64,000 nucleotides of DNA from Pelagerythrobacter rhizovicinus (GCF_004135625.1 NZ_SDPV01000002.1:310001-374000), one strand, 5' to 3'; counted from the first letter of the stretch, positions 17,066-27,469 are shown. Program-made: numbers and translations. Notes: generated by a model not told the origin, from the sequence alone.

Positions 17066-17830
17066 TCAGTCGCGCCAACTCGAATCGATCCGGTCGATCT
17101 TGCGCTTCCACGCCTCGAAGTCGGCGTATCCCGGCCCGCCCGGCGCCTGTGCCTGGCTGATATCGCGCTGATGAACCGCGATGACCTCCTGCGGCACGTG
17201 GATCGGCTTGCCCTGGCTCAAAGTCGCCACCTGGATCTCGCAGGCACGCTGGAGCGCCCAAGCCTGGACGAACATCTCGTGGATCGTGCGCCCGAGCACG
17301 ACCGGGCCGTGGTTGCGCAGCATCAGGATGCGCTTGTCGCCGAGGTTCGCGAGCAGCCGTTCGCCCTCTTCCTCGCGTACGGTCACGCCTTCGAAGTCGT
17401 GATAGCCGATCTGACCCTGGAAGTTGCAGGCGTAGAAGCTGATCGGGAGCAGCCCGCCTTCGGTGCTCGATACCGCCATCGCCTCGGTGGTGTGCGTGTG
17501 GCAGATCGCGTGCGCCCAATCGAGATGCCGGTGGAAATAGGCATGCTGGGTGAAGCCTGCCTTGTTCACCGGGTAGTTGCCCGACAGGACGTTGCCGTCG
17601 ATGTCGATCTTGACCAGGTTGGATGCGCTCACTTCCGAATAGAGCAGCCCGAACGGATTGATCAGGAAGGCATTGTCCTCGCCCGGCACTTTCACCGAGA
17701 TGTGGTTGTAGATCGACTCCGACCAGCCGAAATGTTCGAAGATGCGATAGCATGCGGCCAGGTCGAGCCGTGCCTGCCATTCGGCCTCGCTGCACTCCAT
17801 GCGGGGCTTGAGCTGGGTCGCCACGGGCAC
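17066..17830 (-). CDS. Class II aldolase/adducin family protein
   Basis: The 254-residue protein has the family zinc ligands H111 and H113 (CHTHTTE) and H174 (LRNHGPV). Members include L-fuculose-phosphate aldolase, decarboxylases, and adducin-like proteins of unknown activity. The form here, with QIGYHDFEG and a C-terminal WKRKIDRID, is the adducin-like type, so a sugar-phosphate substrate should not be assumed. Start is GTG 17830 after AAAGGAGAG. It precedes the [2Fe-2S] gene and is divergent from the MATE gene. Confidence 0.85.
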   Translation of the reverse strand: MPVATQLKPRMECSEAEWQARLDLAACYRIFEHFGWSESIYNHISVKVPGEDNAFLINPFGLLYSEVSASNLVKIDIDGNVLSGNYPVNKAGFTQHAYFHRHLDWAHAICHTHTTEAMAVSSTEGGLLPISFYACNFQGQIGYHDFEGVTVREEEGERLLANLGDKRILMLRNHGPVVLGRTIHEMFVQAWALQRACEIQVATLSQGKPIHVPQEVIAVHQRDISQAQAPGGPGYADFEAWKRKIDRIDSSWRD

Positions 17831-17937
17831 TCTCTCCTTTCGATTGCTTTACGCCACTTATCGCACAGGCCGGCGCTCGGGCACAAGCGCTTGCCTGCCA
17901 ATCTTGCAATCGTGCGGTGCGGCGCTATCGCCAGCGT

Positions 17938-19284
17938 ATGAACGAGGGCGCCAAGCTGACGCGCGGGTCGATCCGCGGCCACCTCGTGACCCAGACTATA
18001 CCGATGATCATCGGCGTTGCGGCGATCATGTCGGTCGGGCTCATCGACGCATATTTCATCGGCCAGCTCGGCAGCCAGGAGCTTGCCGCAGTCGCATTCG
18101 TCTTCCCTGTCACCATTGCCCTGTCGAGCCTTGGCGTCGGCGTCATGGTCGGGGTCAATTCGGTCATCGCACGGGCTTTGGGCGAGGGCGACGTCGACCG
18201 GGCGGCACGGAGGGCGAACTTCGGCGCGGTGTTCGCCGTCGTGCTCGGCGGAATTCTCGGCGTGGCGCTCTACCTTCTGCTCGATCCGCTGTTCCGCCTT
18301 ATGCAAGCCTCCGGCGCGCTGCTGCCGCTGATCCGGGCCTACATGGTGCCTTTCGCGCTCGGCATGCCCGTTCTGCTGCTGCAGATGGCACTCAACGGCG
18401 CGCTGCGGGGACAAGGGGAGGCGCGCAAGACCTCGTTCGTCTCGCTGACCTTCGCGGCCGCGAACTGGGTGCTCGATCCGCTGCTGATTTCCGGCGCCTT
18501 CGGTTTCGCCGGCTATGGCATGGCCGGTGCCGCCTACGCGACAATCGCGGGATATGCGCTCGCCATCGGCATGGCGCTGTGGCTGATCGCGGGCACCGCG
18601 TTGCCGATAAAGCCGAGCCTGATCCGCCAGTCCCGTTTCGGCGAATCCGCGCGCGCGATCCTGCGGGTTGCCGGTCCGGCGGCGTTCTCGAACGCCGTCA
18701 ACCCCGTGGGGCTCTCAATTCTCACCGCCCTTCTCGCCGCACAAGGCGAGGCGGCGGTGGCGGGTTTCGGCGCGGCAGGCCGGTTGCAAAGCTTCGCCGT
18801 AGTGCCCCTGCTCGGCCTCTCGGGTTCGATCGGCGCAATCGTCGGCCAGAACTGGGGCGCCGGGCGTCCGGACCGCTCTCGGCTCGCAATGCTCGAAGCG
18901 GGAATATTCTGCGTCGGGTACGGAATGGCGCTTGCGTTCGTCCTGTTCGCGGCCGGCGAGTGGTTTGCGCAGTTCTTCACCGATGATCCGGCGGTGATCG
19001 CCGAGTTCGACGGATACCTGCGGATCGCGGCGTGGGGCTACGCGGGATTCGGGCTGCTCATCGTTGCCAATGGCGCGCTGAATGCGGTCGACAAGGCCGC
19101 CTGGGCGCTGACGCAGAGCTGCGTGCGCGTGTTCCTGGTCATGCTGCCTTTCGCGTGGTTGCTGCGCCCCCATTGGGGTGCGGACGCCGTCTATGCCGCG
19201 GAGCTTGCCGCCAACGTCGTCGGCGGCGCGATCGCAGCACTCGTGGTCTGGTGCATCCTGCGGCACTTTCCCGACAGGCGGTGA
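17938..19284 (+). CDS. MATE family efflux transporter
   Basis: The 448-residue protein has 12 helices in two related halves, as in MATE/NorM exporters that pump cations or drugs with Na+ or H+. Motifs include IPMIIGVAAIMSVGLIDAYFIG at the first helices and the matching PAAFSNAVNPVG in the second half. The substrate is unknown. Start ATG 17938 gives the family length. Confidence 0.9.
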   Translation: MNEGAKLTRGSIRGHLVTQTIPMIIGVAAIMSVGLIDAYFIGQLGSQELAAVAFVFPVTIALSSLGVGVMVGVNSVIARALGEGDVDRAARRANFGAVFAVVLGGILGVALYLLLDPLFRLMQASGALLPLIRAYMVPFALGMPVLLLQMALNGALRGQGEARKTSFVSLTFAAANWVLDPLLISGAFGFAGYGMAGAAYATIAGYALAIGMALWLIAGTALPIKPSLIRQSRFGESARAILRVAGPAAFSNAVNPVGLSILTALLAAQGEAAVAGFGAAGRLQSFAVVPLLGLSGSIGAIVGQNWGAGRPDRSRLAMLEAGIFCVGYGMALAFVLFAAGEWFAQFFTDDPAVIAEFDGYLRIAAWGYAGFGLLIVANGALNAVDKAAWALTQSCVRVFLVMLPFAWLLRPHWGADAVYAAELAANVVGGAIAALVVWCILRHFPDRR

Positions 19285-19344
19285 CCGTTCGTTAACCATC
19301 ATTGGCCATACCTCCCTGCACTATCCCGGGGGGCATGGATTTCG

Positions 19345-21690
19345 ATGGACGACCTGCTGGCAGATTTCGTGGCCGAGACCCGCGAGATGCTCCAAGCGAT
19401 CGAGGGGGAGATCGTGGCGTGGGAAGCCGATCCCGCCGACCGGGAGCGGCTCGACGCCATCTTCCGCTTCGTCCACACGGTAAAGGGCAACTGCGGGTTC
19501 TTCGACTTTCCCAGACTCGAGAGGCTCAGCCACGGCGCGGAAAGCGCGCTTTCGGAAGTCCGCGCCGGGCGCCGTCATGCAAGCACCGGCCTCGTCACTG
19601 CGGTGCTCGCGATCATCGATCGCATTACCGACATGATCGACGCGATCGACGCTGGCGAGAGCTTGCCCGAAGGCGGCGACGAGATGCTGATCGCGGCACT
19701 CGAGCCTCGCCGCGACGAACCCGATAGCGAAACCATTCAGGCCGGCGAGCAGGCCGGCCCCAGAGCCGCCAGGACAAACGGCAACACACGCTCGATCCGG
19801 CTGCCGGTCGAACTGCTGGACCGGGTGATGAGCGGCGTTTCCGACATGGTCCTCGCGCGCAACGAACTCGCCCGGCGGTTGCGGGAGCAAGGCGCCGATC
19901 CCGCGCTGCAAGGCCCCTTCGAACGGCTGTCGGCCATTCTCGACGAAGTTCGCGAAGGGGCGACCCGGATGCGTATGCAACGGCTCGAGCATTTGTTCGG
20001 CGCGCTGCCACGGATGGTCCGCGACCTCTCCTCCGAACTCGGCAAGCAGGTGATGATCGATCTCGAAGGCGGCGACGTCGAGCTCGACCGCGAAATGATC
20101 GAATCGGTGCGGGACCCGCTGATGCACATTCTGCGCAACGCCATCGATCACGGGATCGAACCCCCGGCGCAGCGTCTCGCCGCCGGCAAGCGCGAAATCG
20201 GCATCGTCACCGTCTCGGCACGCCGCACGGGCAACCGGATCGTCATCGGCGTAAGCGACGACGGGCGCGGAATCGCGCTCGACAGGCTGGCCGAGAAAGC
20301 CGTCGCCGCGGGCGTGGCGAGCGCCGCGGAAGTCGCCGCGATGACTGCCGAGCAGAAGCTCGATCTCATCTTCGCCCCCGGCCTCTCGACTGCCGACACG
20401 GTCAGTCAAGTCTCCGGACGCGGCGTGGGGATGGACGTGGTGCGCGCGAACGTCGAACGGTTCGGCGGTTCTGTCTCCGTTTCCAGCAAGGAAGGCAGGG
20501 GCACGATCGTGTTTCTCCATCTGCCGCTGACGCTCAGCATCGTCGAGGGGCTGACGGTGAAAGTCGGGTCCCACACGCTGGGTCTGCCGCGTTCGTACAT
20601 CGTCGAGATCGCGCGCAGTGTCTCGCGCTCGGTCGAGGTGGACCGTCTCGGCGACGGCATCTTCCTCACCTTCCGAGGTGAACGCGTGCCGTGCCTCGAC
20701 CTCGCCGAGGTGCTCGGTCTCGATCAGGAGGTCGATCTCGACCGTGCCACGTTCGTCTTCCTGCGGCTCGTCAGCGGCGATTTGTTCGCGCTCGCGGTCG
20801 ACCGCGTGCTCGACAACGAGGACTTCGTGCTGAAGCCGCTGCCGCCGGCGCTGGAGGCGATCGGGCTTTACGGCGGCACGGTACTGCTCGACGACGGCAA
20901 GCCGATCCTCAAGATCGACATTCCCGGTCTCGCCGAGGCACACGGGCTCGCCAGCCAGACCCGCGTCCGCACCGTCTCGGCGGATGGCGGTACCCAAGAG
21001 GCGGTCGCCTCCCCTCAGCATGCAGTCGTCTTCACTTCCCTCACCGGACGCCGGCGCGCCCTGCGCATGGCCGTGATCCGCCACATCCACATGCTTCCAG
21101 TGTCCGCAATCGAGCACGCCGGCGATGGAATGCTGGCGACCGTTGACGGCACGATCCTCCCCCTGCTGGGCGCGGAAGGTGCGAACATAGCCACCGAGAC
21201 GATCACCGCACTGCGCCTCGACGACGGGGAAAGCACACTGCTGTACGCGGTCGGAGGCGTCGTCGACTCGCTTGAACTCCCGGACACGATCGTGCCGGTC
21301 GAAGGAGACGACACGCTCGAGGGCACGGCGTTGATCGACGGGGCGATGGTGGGGGTCGTCGATGCGCACCGTCTGTTCGCCCGCCATGGTCGCCGTGCGG
21401 CGCCGGCACAGCAGCCGACCTGCCGTCTGCCCACCACCGATCCATGGGTAGTAAGCTTCCTCGAACCGCTGATCCGATCGGCGGGCTACGAGATTCTGGG
21501 CGAAGACGATCGGCGGGCGGCCGATATCTCGGTGACGCTGGATGCCGCGCGGGAACCTGACGGAGACGGAACAGTCGTCCGCCTGCGGTCGCGGCCGGAG
21601 GGTAGTGACGGCGATCCGCACAGCATCTACCGCTATGACCGCGAAGCGCTGCTTACGGCCCTCGCCAGCGCGCGCTCGGGTACACGCTGA
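19345..21690 (+). CDS. cheA: CheA chemotaxis histidine kinase, hybrid form
   Basis: The 781-residue kinase takes signal from receptors and phosphorylates CheY and CheB. Domains in order: Hpt (residues 1-100, phosphoacceptor H44 in RFVHTVKGN), dimerisation helices (about 150-225), ATPase with the N box HILRNAIDHG, DDGRG and GRGVGMDVV, a CheW-like domain (about 400-530), and a second CheW-like part (about 555-680). The C-terminal 90 residues are laid out like a receiver domain but lack its acidic pocket and phospho-Asp. No P2 domain separates Hpt from the dimerisation helices. It is first in the operon and overlaps cheW by one base. Confidence 0.93.
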   Translation: MDDLLADFVAETREMLQAIEGEIVAWEADPADRERLDAIFRFVHTVKGNCGFFDFPRLERLSHGAESALSEVRAGRRHASTGLVTAVLAIIDRITDMIDAIDAGESLPEGGDEMLIAALEPRRDEPDSETIQAGEQAGPRAARTNGNTRSIRLPVELLDRVMSGVSDMVLARNELARRLREQGADPALQGPFERLSAILDEVREGATRMRMQRLEHLFGALPRMVRDLSSELGKQVMIDLEGGDVELDREMIESVRDPLMHILRNAIDHGIEPPAQRLAAGKREIGIVTVSARRTGNRIVIGVSDDGRGIALDRLAEKAVAAGVASAAEVAAMTAEQKLDLIFAPGLSTADTVSQVSGRGVGMDVVRANVERFGGSVSVSSKEGRGTIVFLHLPLTLSIVEGLTVKVGSHTLGLPRSYIVEIARSVSRSVEVDRLGDGIFLTFRGERVPCLDLAEVLGLDQEVDLDRATFVFLRLVSGDLFALAVDRVLDNEDFVLKPLPPALEAIGLYGGTVLLDDGKPILKIDIPGLAEAHGLASQTRVRTVSADGGTQEAVASPQHAVVFTSLTGRRRALRMAVIRHIHMLPVSAIEHAGDGMLATVDGTILPLLGAEGANIATETITALRLDDGESTLLYAVGGVVDSLELPDTIVPVEGDDTLEGTALIDGAMVGVVDAHRLFARHGRRAAPAQQPTCRLPTTDPWVVSFLEPLIRSAGYEILGEDDRRAADISVTLDAAREPDGDGTVVRLRSRPEGSDGDPHSIYRYDREALLTALASARSGTR

Positions 21691-22124
21691 TGAGTGACCT
21701 GCTTCTTCTCACGCGCATCGCCGGACGCCCCGCCGCCTTTCGCGCCGGGGACATTGGTTCGATCGTCGAGCTCACCGAAATCACCCCGGTTCCGCGTGCA
21801 CCCGACTTCATCGCCGGGCTCGCCGCGTTGCGCAGCCGTGCGCTGACCGTGATCGACAGCCGGAAGGCCCTGGGCCTGCTTGGCCCGTCCGAGACGACCG
21901 ACATGCGCGCGCCGGTGGTCGAGGTGGCAGGGCATTCCTACGCCCTGCTCGTCGATCGGGTGGATGACGTGGTCCCCGCCGCTGGCGAACCTGCGCCTAC
22001 GCCTGCCACCTTGGGCGCCTGCTGGGCGCAGGTCGCCCACGGCATGATTGAAACCGCCAGCGGGCCCGCGGTGCTGGTCGACGTGGCCGCGCTTGTCGCC
22101 GGCCCCGGCGAGACCGCTGCTTAA
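21690..22124 (+). CDS. cheW: CheW coupling protein
   Basis: The 144-residue protein is a single CheW domain that links receptors to CheA. It has the GIVEL-like strand, VPRAPDFIAGLAALRSRALTVIDSR-type core, and a C-terminal LVDVAALV. ATG 21690 overlaps the cheA stop (TGATG), so translation is coupled. Sequence is somewhat diverged from enteric CheW, but context makes the call firm. Confidence 0.88.
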   Translation: MSDLLLLTRIAGRPAAFRAGDIGSIVELTEITPVPRAPDFIAGLAALRSRALTVIDSRKALGLLGPSETTDMRAPVVEVAGHSYALLVDRVDDVVPAAGEPAPTPATLGACWAQVAHGMIETASGPAVLVDVAALVAGPGETAA

Positions 22125-22179
22125 ACGATTGGTTACCCGGAGCGAATAGACGGGAGCCGCAGAAAAGGATCGCATCAAG

Positions 22180-22545
22180 ATGAAGAACTGCCTGATCGTC
22201 GACGACTCGCGCGTGATCCGAAAGGTCTCGCGCCATATCCTGGAGTCGCTCGGGTTCGCCGTCGAGGAAGCCGAGAACGGCGCGAAGGGCATCGCCCAGT
22301 GCGAGGAGGCCATGCCCGATCTCGTGCTGCTCGACTGGAACATGCCGGTCATGACCGGCATCGAGTTCATCACCAATCTCCGCCGTATGCCAGGCGGCGA
22401 CGCGCCGAAAGTGGTCTTCTGCACCACCGAAAACGACGTCGCCCATATCCGCGAGGCTATCGGCGCGGGCGCGGACGAATACGTGATGAAGCCGTTCGAC
22501 CACGAAACCCTGCAGATCAAGCTTCAGCTCGTTGGAATGGCCTGA
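22180..22545 (+). CDS. cheY: CheY response regulator
   Basis: This 121-residue single receiver domain has the acidic pair D8 and D9, phosphoacceptor D52 (LLDWNMP), T82/T83 and K104 (VMKPFD). It should carry phosphate from CheA to a motility target, or act as a phosphate sink. ATG 22180 follows AAAAGGA. The 55 bases after cheW hold no clear hairpin, so it is probably in the same transcript. Confidence 0.93.
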   Translation: MKNCLIVDDSRVIRKVSRHILESLGFAVEEAENGAKGIAQCEEAMPDLVLLDWNMPVMTGIEFITNLRRMPGGDAPKVVFCTTENDVAHIREAIGAGADEYVMKPFDHETLQIKLQLVGMA

Positions 22546-22555
22546 GGCCCGGCCC

Positions 22556-23659
22556 ATGGGCGCGGAAAGCAGCGTCGCCGCCGATCAGGCCGGGCAACCT
22601 CCGCCCCAGCGGGCGCCCATCCGCGTCATGATCGTCGACGATTCGCTGACGGTACGTGCCGTGCTCTCGAGGATCATCGCGCCCGAAGGCGACATGGCCA
22701 TCATCGGCAAGACCGGCAGCGCAGAGAACGCACTCGCCGCCCTTGCGATCACTCCGGCCGACGTTGTGCTGCTCGACCTCGAAATGCCGGGCATGGGCGG
22801 GCTCCACGCGCTGCCGAAGATACTCGCCGCGCACCCCGGCACGCAGGTGCTGGTGGTCTCCTCTCTCACCGAAGTGGGGGCGGAGCACACGCTGGCCGCG
22901 CTCTCGATGGGTGCCGCTGATACGATGCTCAAGCCGCGCAGCGGGGAGTTCGACGAAAGCTATCGCGCCGCGCTCCTGCAGCGAATTCGCGCGCTGGGCC
23001 GGCGCAGCCGAGCGGACGCGGCGCCGGCATCGCCCGCCGAACCGCCCCTGCGCGCGCGCAACAGGCACGGCGGCCCCCTGGAGATCATCGGCATAGGCGC
23101 TTCGACCGGTGGGATTCACGCGCTGTGCATGCTGTTGCGCAATCTCCCACGGTACGTGGAGGCGCCCATTCTGGTGACGCAGCACCTGCCCCGAAGCTTC
23201 ATGCACGTCTTCGCCGGCCAACTCGAACTCGCAAGCGGACGCGAGGCGGTGGTGGTCGACCGCGAGACGCCCGTAGAAAGCGGTCGCATCCACATTGCTC
23301 CCGGCGACGGGCACCTTCTCCTGCGCGGGAACACGGGCGCCCTGGTCGCCGATCGGACGGACTTCAGGGCGCCGAGCGGATGCATGCCCTCGGTCGATTC
23401 CATGTTCGAGAGCATGGCCGGCGTCGTGGCGGACGGCGCACTTGGCGTGGTACTCTCCGGAATGGGACGCGACGGCCTCCTGGGTGCCGAGCGACTGGTC
23501 CAGGCGGGCGGCAATATCATCGCTCAGGACGAAGCCAGCTCCTCCGTCTGGGGCATGCCCCGCGCGGTCGTGCAAGCCGGGCTCGCGTCGGCGGTGCTAC
23601 CGCCCGAGAAAGTGGCGTTGCGCATCGCCCTCCACGCCGGAGAAGCGGCATGGAGGTGA
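22556..23659 (+). CDS. cheB: CheB protein-glutamate methylesterase
   Basis: The 367-residue protein has an N-terminal receiver (D28/D29, phosphoacceptor D74) and a C-terminal methylesterase with triad S183 (GASTGG), H210 (VTQHLP) and D306 (GMGRDG). It removes methyl groups from receptor glutamates during adaptation. The linker between the domains is about 30 residues, rich in Arg and Ala. ATG 22556 is used; it lies 10 bases after the cheY stop. It overlaps cheR by 10 bases. Confidence 0.95.
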   Translation: MGAESSVAADQAGQPPPQRAPIRVMIVDDSLTVRAVLSRIIAPEGDMAIIGKTGSAENALAALAITPADVVLLDLEMPGMGGLHALPKILAAHPGTQVLVVSSLTEVGAEHTLAALSMGAADTMLKPRSGEFDESYRAALLQRIRALGRRSRADAAPASPAEPPLRARNRHGGPLEIIGIGASTGGIHALCMLLRNLPRYVEAPILVTQHLPRSFMHVFAGQLELASGREAVVVDRETPVESGRIHIAPGDGHLLLRGNTGALVADRTDFRAPSGCMPSVDSMFESMAGVVADGALGVVLSGMGRDGLLGAERLVQAGGNIIAQDEASSSVWGMPRAVVQAGLASAVLPPEKVALRIALHAGEAAWR

Positions 23660-24534
23660 CGCAGATATCGCACCGAATCATCGCGGATCTGCTGCTGGAA
23701 CGAACCGGCCAGCAGCTCACCGAAGGCCGCCAGTGGCGTGTCGGCAGCGCACTGACAGACGTGTTCCGCGAATATGGCATCGACAACGTCGACCAGCTCG
23801 TTTGCATGCTGGACAGAAACGATTCCGAAGAGATCTCGCGCAAGGTCGTGGAAGCGCTCCTCAACAACGAGACCTACTTCTTCCGCGACCGACAGCTGTT
23901 CCAGCGGTTGTCCGATACCGTGTTGCCCGATCTCGCCGCGAAGCGCGCAGGAACACGGCGCCTCGCTATCTGGTCCGTCGGCTGCTCCACCGGGCAAGAG
24001 GCGCTGTCGCTGTCGATGATGTTCGCGGACCGACCGCAGATGTGGCGCGGGTGGAAGATCGAGATACTGGGTACCGATATCTCGAGTCGGGCGATCTCGG
24101 CTGCGCGGCGGGCCTGCTACAGCCAGTTCGAGATTCAACGCGGCCTCGGCGTCGCACAGATGCTTCGGCACTTCAGCGAGACTCCGCGCGGATGGGTGCC
24201 GGACCCGGCACTGCTTGCGCCGATCTGCTACCGCGTCGGCAACGTACTCGACACGCCGATCAGGCCCGAACGATTCGATCTCGTGCTCTGCCGCAACGTG
24301 CTGCTCTACTTCGATACGGCGACCCGGCGGCGCGCCCTGGGCCGCGTGGCCGACAGCCTGCGGAGCGACGGCTGGCTGATGCTCGGCGCCGGAGAGACGA
24401 TGGCAGGCAACAGCGGACGGTTTGCGCCGGCCACGGATGTGCAGGGCCTCTACCGGTGCACGGGTCGGGAGCCCGCCGACAGAGGCTTACGGGGCAGCAG
24501 CTGCAAGGTAAATTCGCACTTAACGCTTCCTTAG
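23650..24534 (+). CDS. cheR: CheR protein-glutamate methyltransferase
   Basis: The 294-residue protein methylates receptor glutamates with SAM. It has the N-terminal helical domain ending in LLNNETYFFRD, the SAM motif WSVGCSTGQEALSL, ILGTDIS, and FDLVLCRNVLLYF. No TPR extension is present. ATG 23650 lies inside the end of cheB, so the pair is coupled. The C-terminus has about 20 extra basic residues that have no counterpart I know. Confidence 0.95.
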   Translation: MEVTQISHRIIADLLLERTGQQLTEGRQWRVGSALTDVFREYGIDNVDQLVCMLDRNDSEEISRKVVEALLNNETYFFRDRQLFQRLSDTVLPDLAAKRAGTRRLAIWSVGCSTGQEALSLSMMFADRPQMWRGWKIEILGTDISSRAISAARRACYSQFEIQRGLGVAQMLRHFSETPRGWVPDPALLAPICYRVGNVLDTPIRPERFDLVLCRNVLLYFDTATRRRALGRVADSLRSDGWLMLGAGETMAGNSGRFAPATDVQGLYRCTGREPADRGLRGSSCKVNSHLTLP

Positions 24535-24569
24535 TGCGGCGGCGCTAAGTTGCGAGCAAGAACAGGGGT

Positions 24570-26114
24570 TTGGGGTTCGAACGGGTGACACTAGAGGGGG
24601 AAAATCACGGTTTGGCGCCGCGCCTTCTGGTGGTCGCGCCGCTCGTAGTCCTGACGGCGATCTTCGCCGCGATCTGGCTCGCGCTGCTGCTCAGCGATGA
24701 TTTCCCATTGGCAAGAACCTCTCCGTTGCTCATCGTCGGCGTCGGGACATACGCGATTGCTGTGCTCTTGCTGCTTCGCTTCGGCTTTGCCCATGTCGCG
24801 CGGCTCGAGCGGCTCGGCATGACCGACAGTCTCAGCCAGCTTCCCAACCGCCGCGCGCTGCACCGGAACATCGCCGCCGCCGCCGCGGGGCAGGAGATGG
24901 CCGTGGCACTGATCGACCTCGACGGCTTCAAGACCGTCAACGACCTCTATGGGCACGGCGTCGGCGACCGCCTGATCAAGGAAATCGCACAGATCCTTCG
25001 CCAGCTGTGCGGCAACGACGCGGCGACCTATCGCCTGGGCGGCGACGAGTTCGCAGTGAGCATGGTCGGACCGCTCGCAGGGACGCTGCTCGAAGGCATT
25101 TGCCGCGGGTTGATCGAAACCCTCTCGCAGCCGGTGGCCCTCGACGACAGACGAATCCCTATCGGAGCGAGCGTGGGGCTCGCCCGCTGCCCGGCCGGCG
25201 CAACGCTGGAGTCCTCCGAGCTGCTGCGCCGCGCAGACGTGGCCATGTACGTGTCCAAACGCGACGGCAAAATGCGCTGCACCTGGTTCAAGGACGAATT
25301 CGACCGCAGCCTTGAAGCGCTACGCGATCTCGACAACGATTTGCGCGCCGCGCTGCTCCACGAAGAGTTCCGCGTGCATTACCAGCCTCTCGTCGACTCG
25401 CGAACACGCCACATCGTCGCCGTCGAAGCGTTGCTGCGATGGCAACGGCCCGACGGAAGAGACCTCGGCCCCGACGTGTTCATTCCGGTGGCCGAGGAGT
25501 CGGGCCTGATCAACGCGATCGGCGCATGGGTTCTGCGCCGCGCCTGCACCGATGCCTTGCGCTGGGGAATCAAGTTGTCGGTGAATATTTCCGCCGCGCA
25601 GCTGCGCAACCCGGAGTTTCCTTTCCAGCTCGGTCAGATCCTGGAAGAGACCGGCTTTCCGCCAGAGCGGCTGGAGCTGGAGATCACCGAGACCTGCCTC
25701 GTCCTCGATCCGCTCGTGGCCGAACGCAGCCTCGACCTCGTCCGGGGGCTCGGGGTCGACGTCGTGCTCGACGATTTCGGAACCGGCTATGCTTCGATCG
25801 GCTTCCTTCGGCAATTCCGGTTCGAGAAGCTCAAGCTCGACCGCTCTCTGGTGGTCGACTCCGCGGTCGACGAGAGCCTGCGGGCGATGATGCTCTCCAG
25901 CATTTCCATGGCCCGCGCGCTCAAAATGCGCGTGACCGCCGAAGGGGTGGAGACCGAGGACCAAGCCGCCATGGTGCGCAGCGCCGGTTGCGATCACATC
26001 CAGGGCTGGCTCTTCTTCGCGCCCATGCCCGCAGGGGAAGTCGCACAGCACCTCACAGCAGAAGTCCCTCAAGGTGGCACAGCAAAGGCCGAGCCGGGAA
26101 GGAAAGTAGCATGA
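24570..26114 (+). CDS. GGDEF-EAL cyclic-di-GMP enzyme, membrane-bound
   Basis: The 514-residue protein has two transmembrane helices (about 18-42 and 50-72), a GGDEF domain with intact GGDEF at 157-161 and no RxxD inhibition site before it, and an EAL domain with E286-A287-L288, DDFGTGYAS at 401-409 and the later KLKLD, AEGVE and IQG stretches. Both cyclase and phosphodiesterase activity look possible. The start is TTG 24570 after ACAGGGG, or GTG 24585. It lies between cheR and the receptor gene and overlaps the latter by 4 bases, so it is part of the che operon. Confidence 0.9.
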   Translation: MGFERVTLEGENHGLAPRLLVVAPLVVLTAIFAAIWLALLLSDDFPLARTSPLLIVGVGTYAIAVLLLLRFGFAHVARLERLGMTDSLSQLPNRRALHRNIAAAAAGQEMAVALIDLDGFKTVNDLYGHGVGDRLIKEIAQILRQLCGNDAATYRLGGDEFAVSMVGPLAGTLLEGICRGLIETLSQPVALDDRRIPIGASVGLARCPAGATLESSELLRRADVAMYVSKRDGKMRCTWFKDEFDRSLEALRDLDNDLRAALLHEEFRVHYQPLVDSRTRHIVAVEALLRWQRPDGRDLGPDVFIPVAEESGLINAIGAWVLRRACTDALRWGIKLSVNISAAQLRNPEFPFQLGQILEETGFPPERLELEITETCLVLDPLVAERSLDLVRGLGVDVVLDDFGTGYASIGFLRQFRFEKLKLDRSLVVDSAVDESLRAMMLSSISMARALKMRVTAEGVETEDQAAMVRSAGCDHIQGWLFFAPMPAGEVAQHLTAEVPQGGTAKAEPGRKVA

Positions 26115-27469
26115 ACGCTCCGACGACGATCATCGTGCCCGACGACATGCGCGAAGAAATCGAGCAAGTAGAGCTGAGGCAATCCGCCCCCGCGGCGGCG
26201 AACGATACGTTCGCATTGGCGCGCTGGTTCAATGACCGCTCGCTCGCGCGCAAGATCGCGTTTCTCGCCGGCATCCCGCTCGCTGCTCTGACGCTCGTGA
26301 CGGTGCTGGCATGGATAGCGCTCTCGGCGGATCCGCAAACCGCGTCCACGCTACGCTGGGCGATCGTCGCCGTCGCCGGCGTGGCTGGCGTGCTCTGCCT
26401 CGGCGCGATCCGCATCATGCTGGCCGATACCTCGGAGCAACTCGGCACCCTGGCACGCGACATGACCGCCCTGACCGCCGGCTATCGCGATTTTACGATC
26501 GATGGGCTCGATCGGCGCGACGAGATCGGCGAAATTGCGCGTGCGTTCGAGGTTTTCGTCAAGTCCGGGGTCAAACTCGACGAGATGTTCGCCAGCCGCC
26601 GTGCAGAGCGCGAACGGCGCGAGAAGGAAGTCCGTGCGTTTGCTCGCACGTTCGAATCGAGCGTCGGCGAGGTCGTGTCCGGCGTCGGGGCGGCTTCCGC
26701 ACAGTTGAAGGCGACTGCCAGTTCCATGGCCATCGCGGCGGAGCAAGGGGCCGCGCAGACCCAGCGTGTGGCCCAGGCGATGGTCGAGGCCTCGTCCGGC
26801 GTCACCGCTGCCGCCGCCGCTTCGGACGAGTTCGCCATGTCGATCGGAGAAATCAGCCGTCAGGCCGCGCAATCGGCCGAATTGGCGCGCGAGGCAACCG
26901 GCGCGACCCGTGAAGCGAACGATACGATCTCGGCACTTTCCGCGACAGCCGATCAGGTCGGGCAGGTCGTCGAGCTGATCTCGACCATCGCGCAGCGCAC
27001 CAACTTGCTGGCGCTCAACGCCTCGATCGAGGCAGCACGCGGCGGAGAGGCCGGCCGCGGGTTCGCGGTCGTCGCTTCGGAGGTCAAGGAGCTCGCCTCG
27101 CAAACCGGGCGCGCGACCGAGCAGGTGGCGCAGCAGATCCGTGCGATACAGCAATCGACCACTGCGAGCGTGGGCGCTCTGCGCACTGTCGCCGATCAGG
27201 TCCAGCAGCTAGAATCGACCGCCGTCTCGATCGCCTCTGCGGTCGACCAGCAGTCGGTCGCAGGGCAGGAACTGGCACGCAATATCGACCTGGCAGCGCG
27301 TGGCGCGAGCGAGGTCAAGGCCAACGTGGAGCAAATTCGCGAAACCGCGCTCTCGACCGGCGCGGCCGCCTCACAGGTCCTCAACTCCGCTACGGAGCTC
27401 GAGAAGCAGGCCTCCACCCTGCGCAGCGAGGTTGCGCGCGTCATGCAGGTGATCCTCAAACGGAAGTAG
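26111..27469 (+). CDS. Methyl-accepting chemotaxis protein with minimal periplasmic loop
   Basis: The 452-residue receptor has a cytoplasmic N-terminal stretch of about 45 residues, two membrane helices (about 48-71 and 82-104) separated by only about ten residues, a HAMP-like region, and a long signalling coiled coil. Its tip is the conserved [20 protein letters not shown]. No periplasmic ligand domain fits between the helices, so it must sense through the membrane, a partner, or the N-terminal stretch. ATG 26111 overlaps the GGDEF-EAL stop. Confidence 0.9.
   Translation: MNAPTTIIVPDDMREEIEQVELRQSAPAAANDTFALARWFNDRSLARKIAFLAGIPLAALTLVTVLAWIALSADPQTASTLRWAIVAVAGVAGVLCLGAIRIMLADTSEQLGTLARDMTALTAGYRDFTIDGLDRRDEIGEIARAFEVFVKSGVKLDEMFASRRAERERREKEVRAFARTFESSVGEVVSGVGAASAQLKATASSMAIAAEQGAAQTQRVAQAMVEASSGVTAAAAASDEFAMSIGEISRQAAQSAELAREATGATREANDTISALSATADQVGQVVELISTIAQRTNLLALNASIEAARGGEAGRGFAVVASEVKELASQTGRATEQVAQQIRAIQQSTTASVGALRTVADQVQQLESTAVSIASAVDQQSVAGQELARNIDLAARGASEVKANVEQIRETALSTGAAASQVLNSATELEKQASTLRSEVARVMQVILKRK

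Noticed and set aside
22125-22150. GGTTACCC before cheY as a fourth LacI-type site
   Set aside because: Only one half-site matches and the other half is absent.
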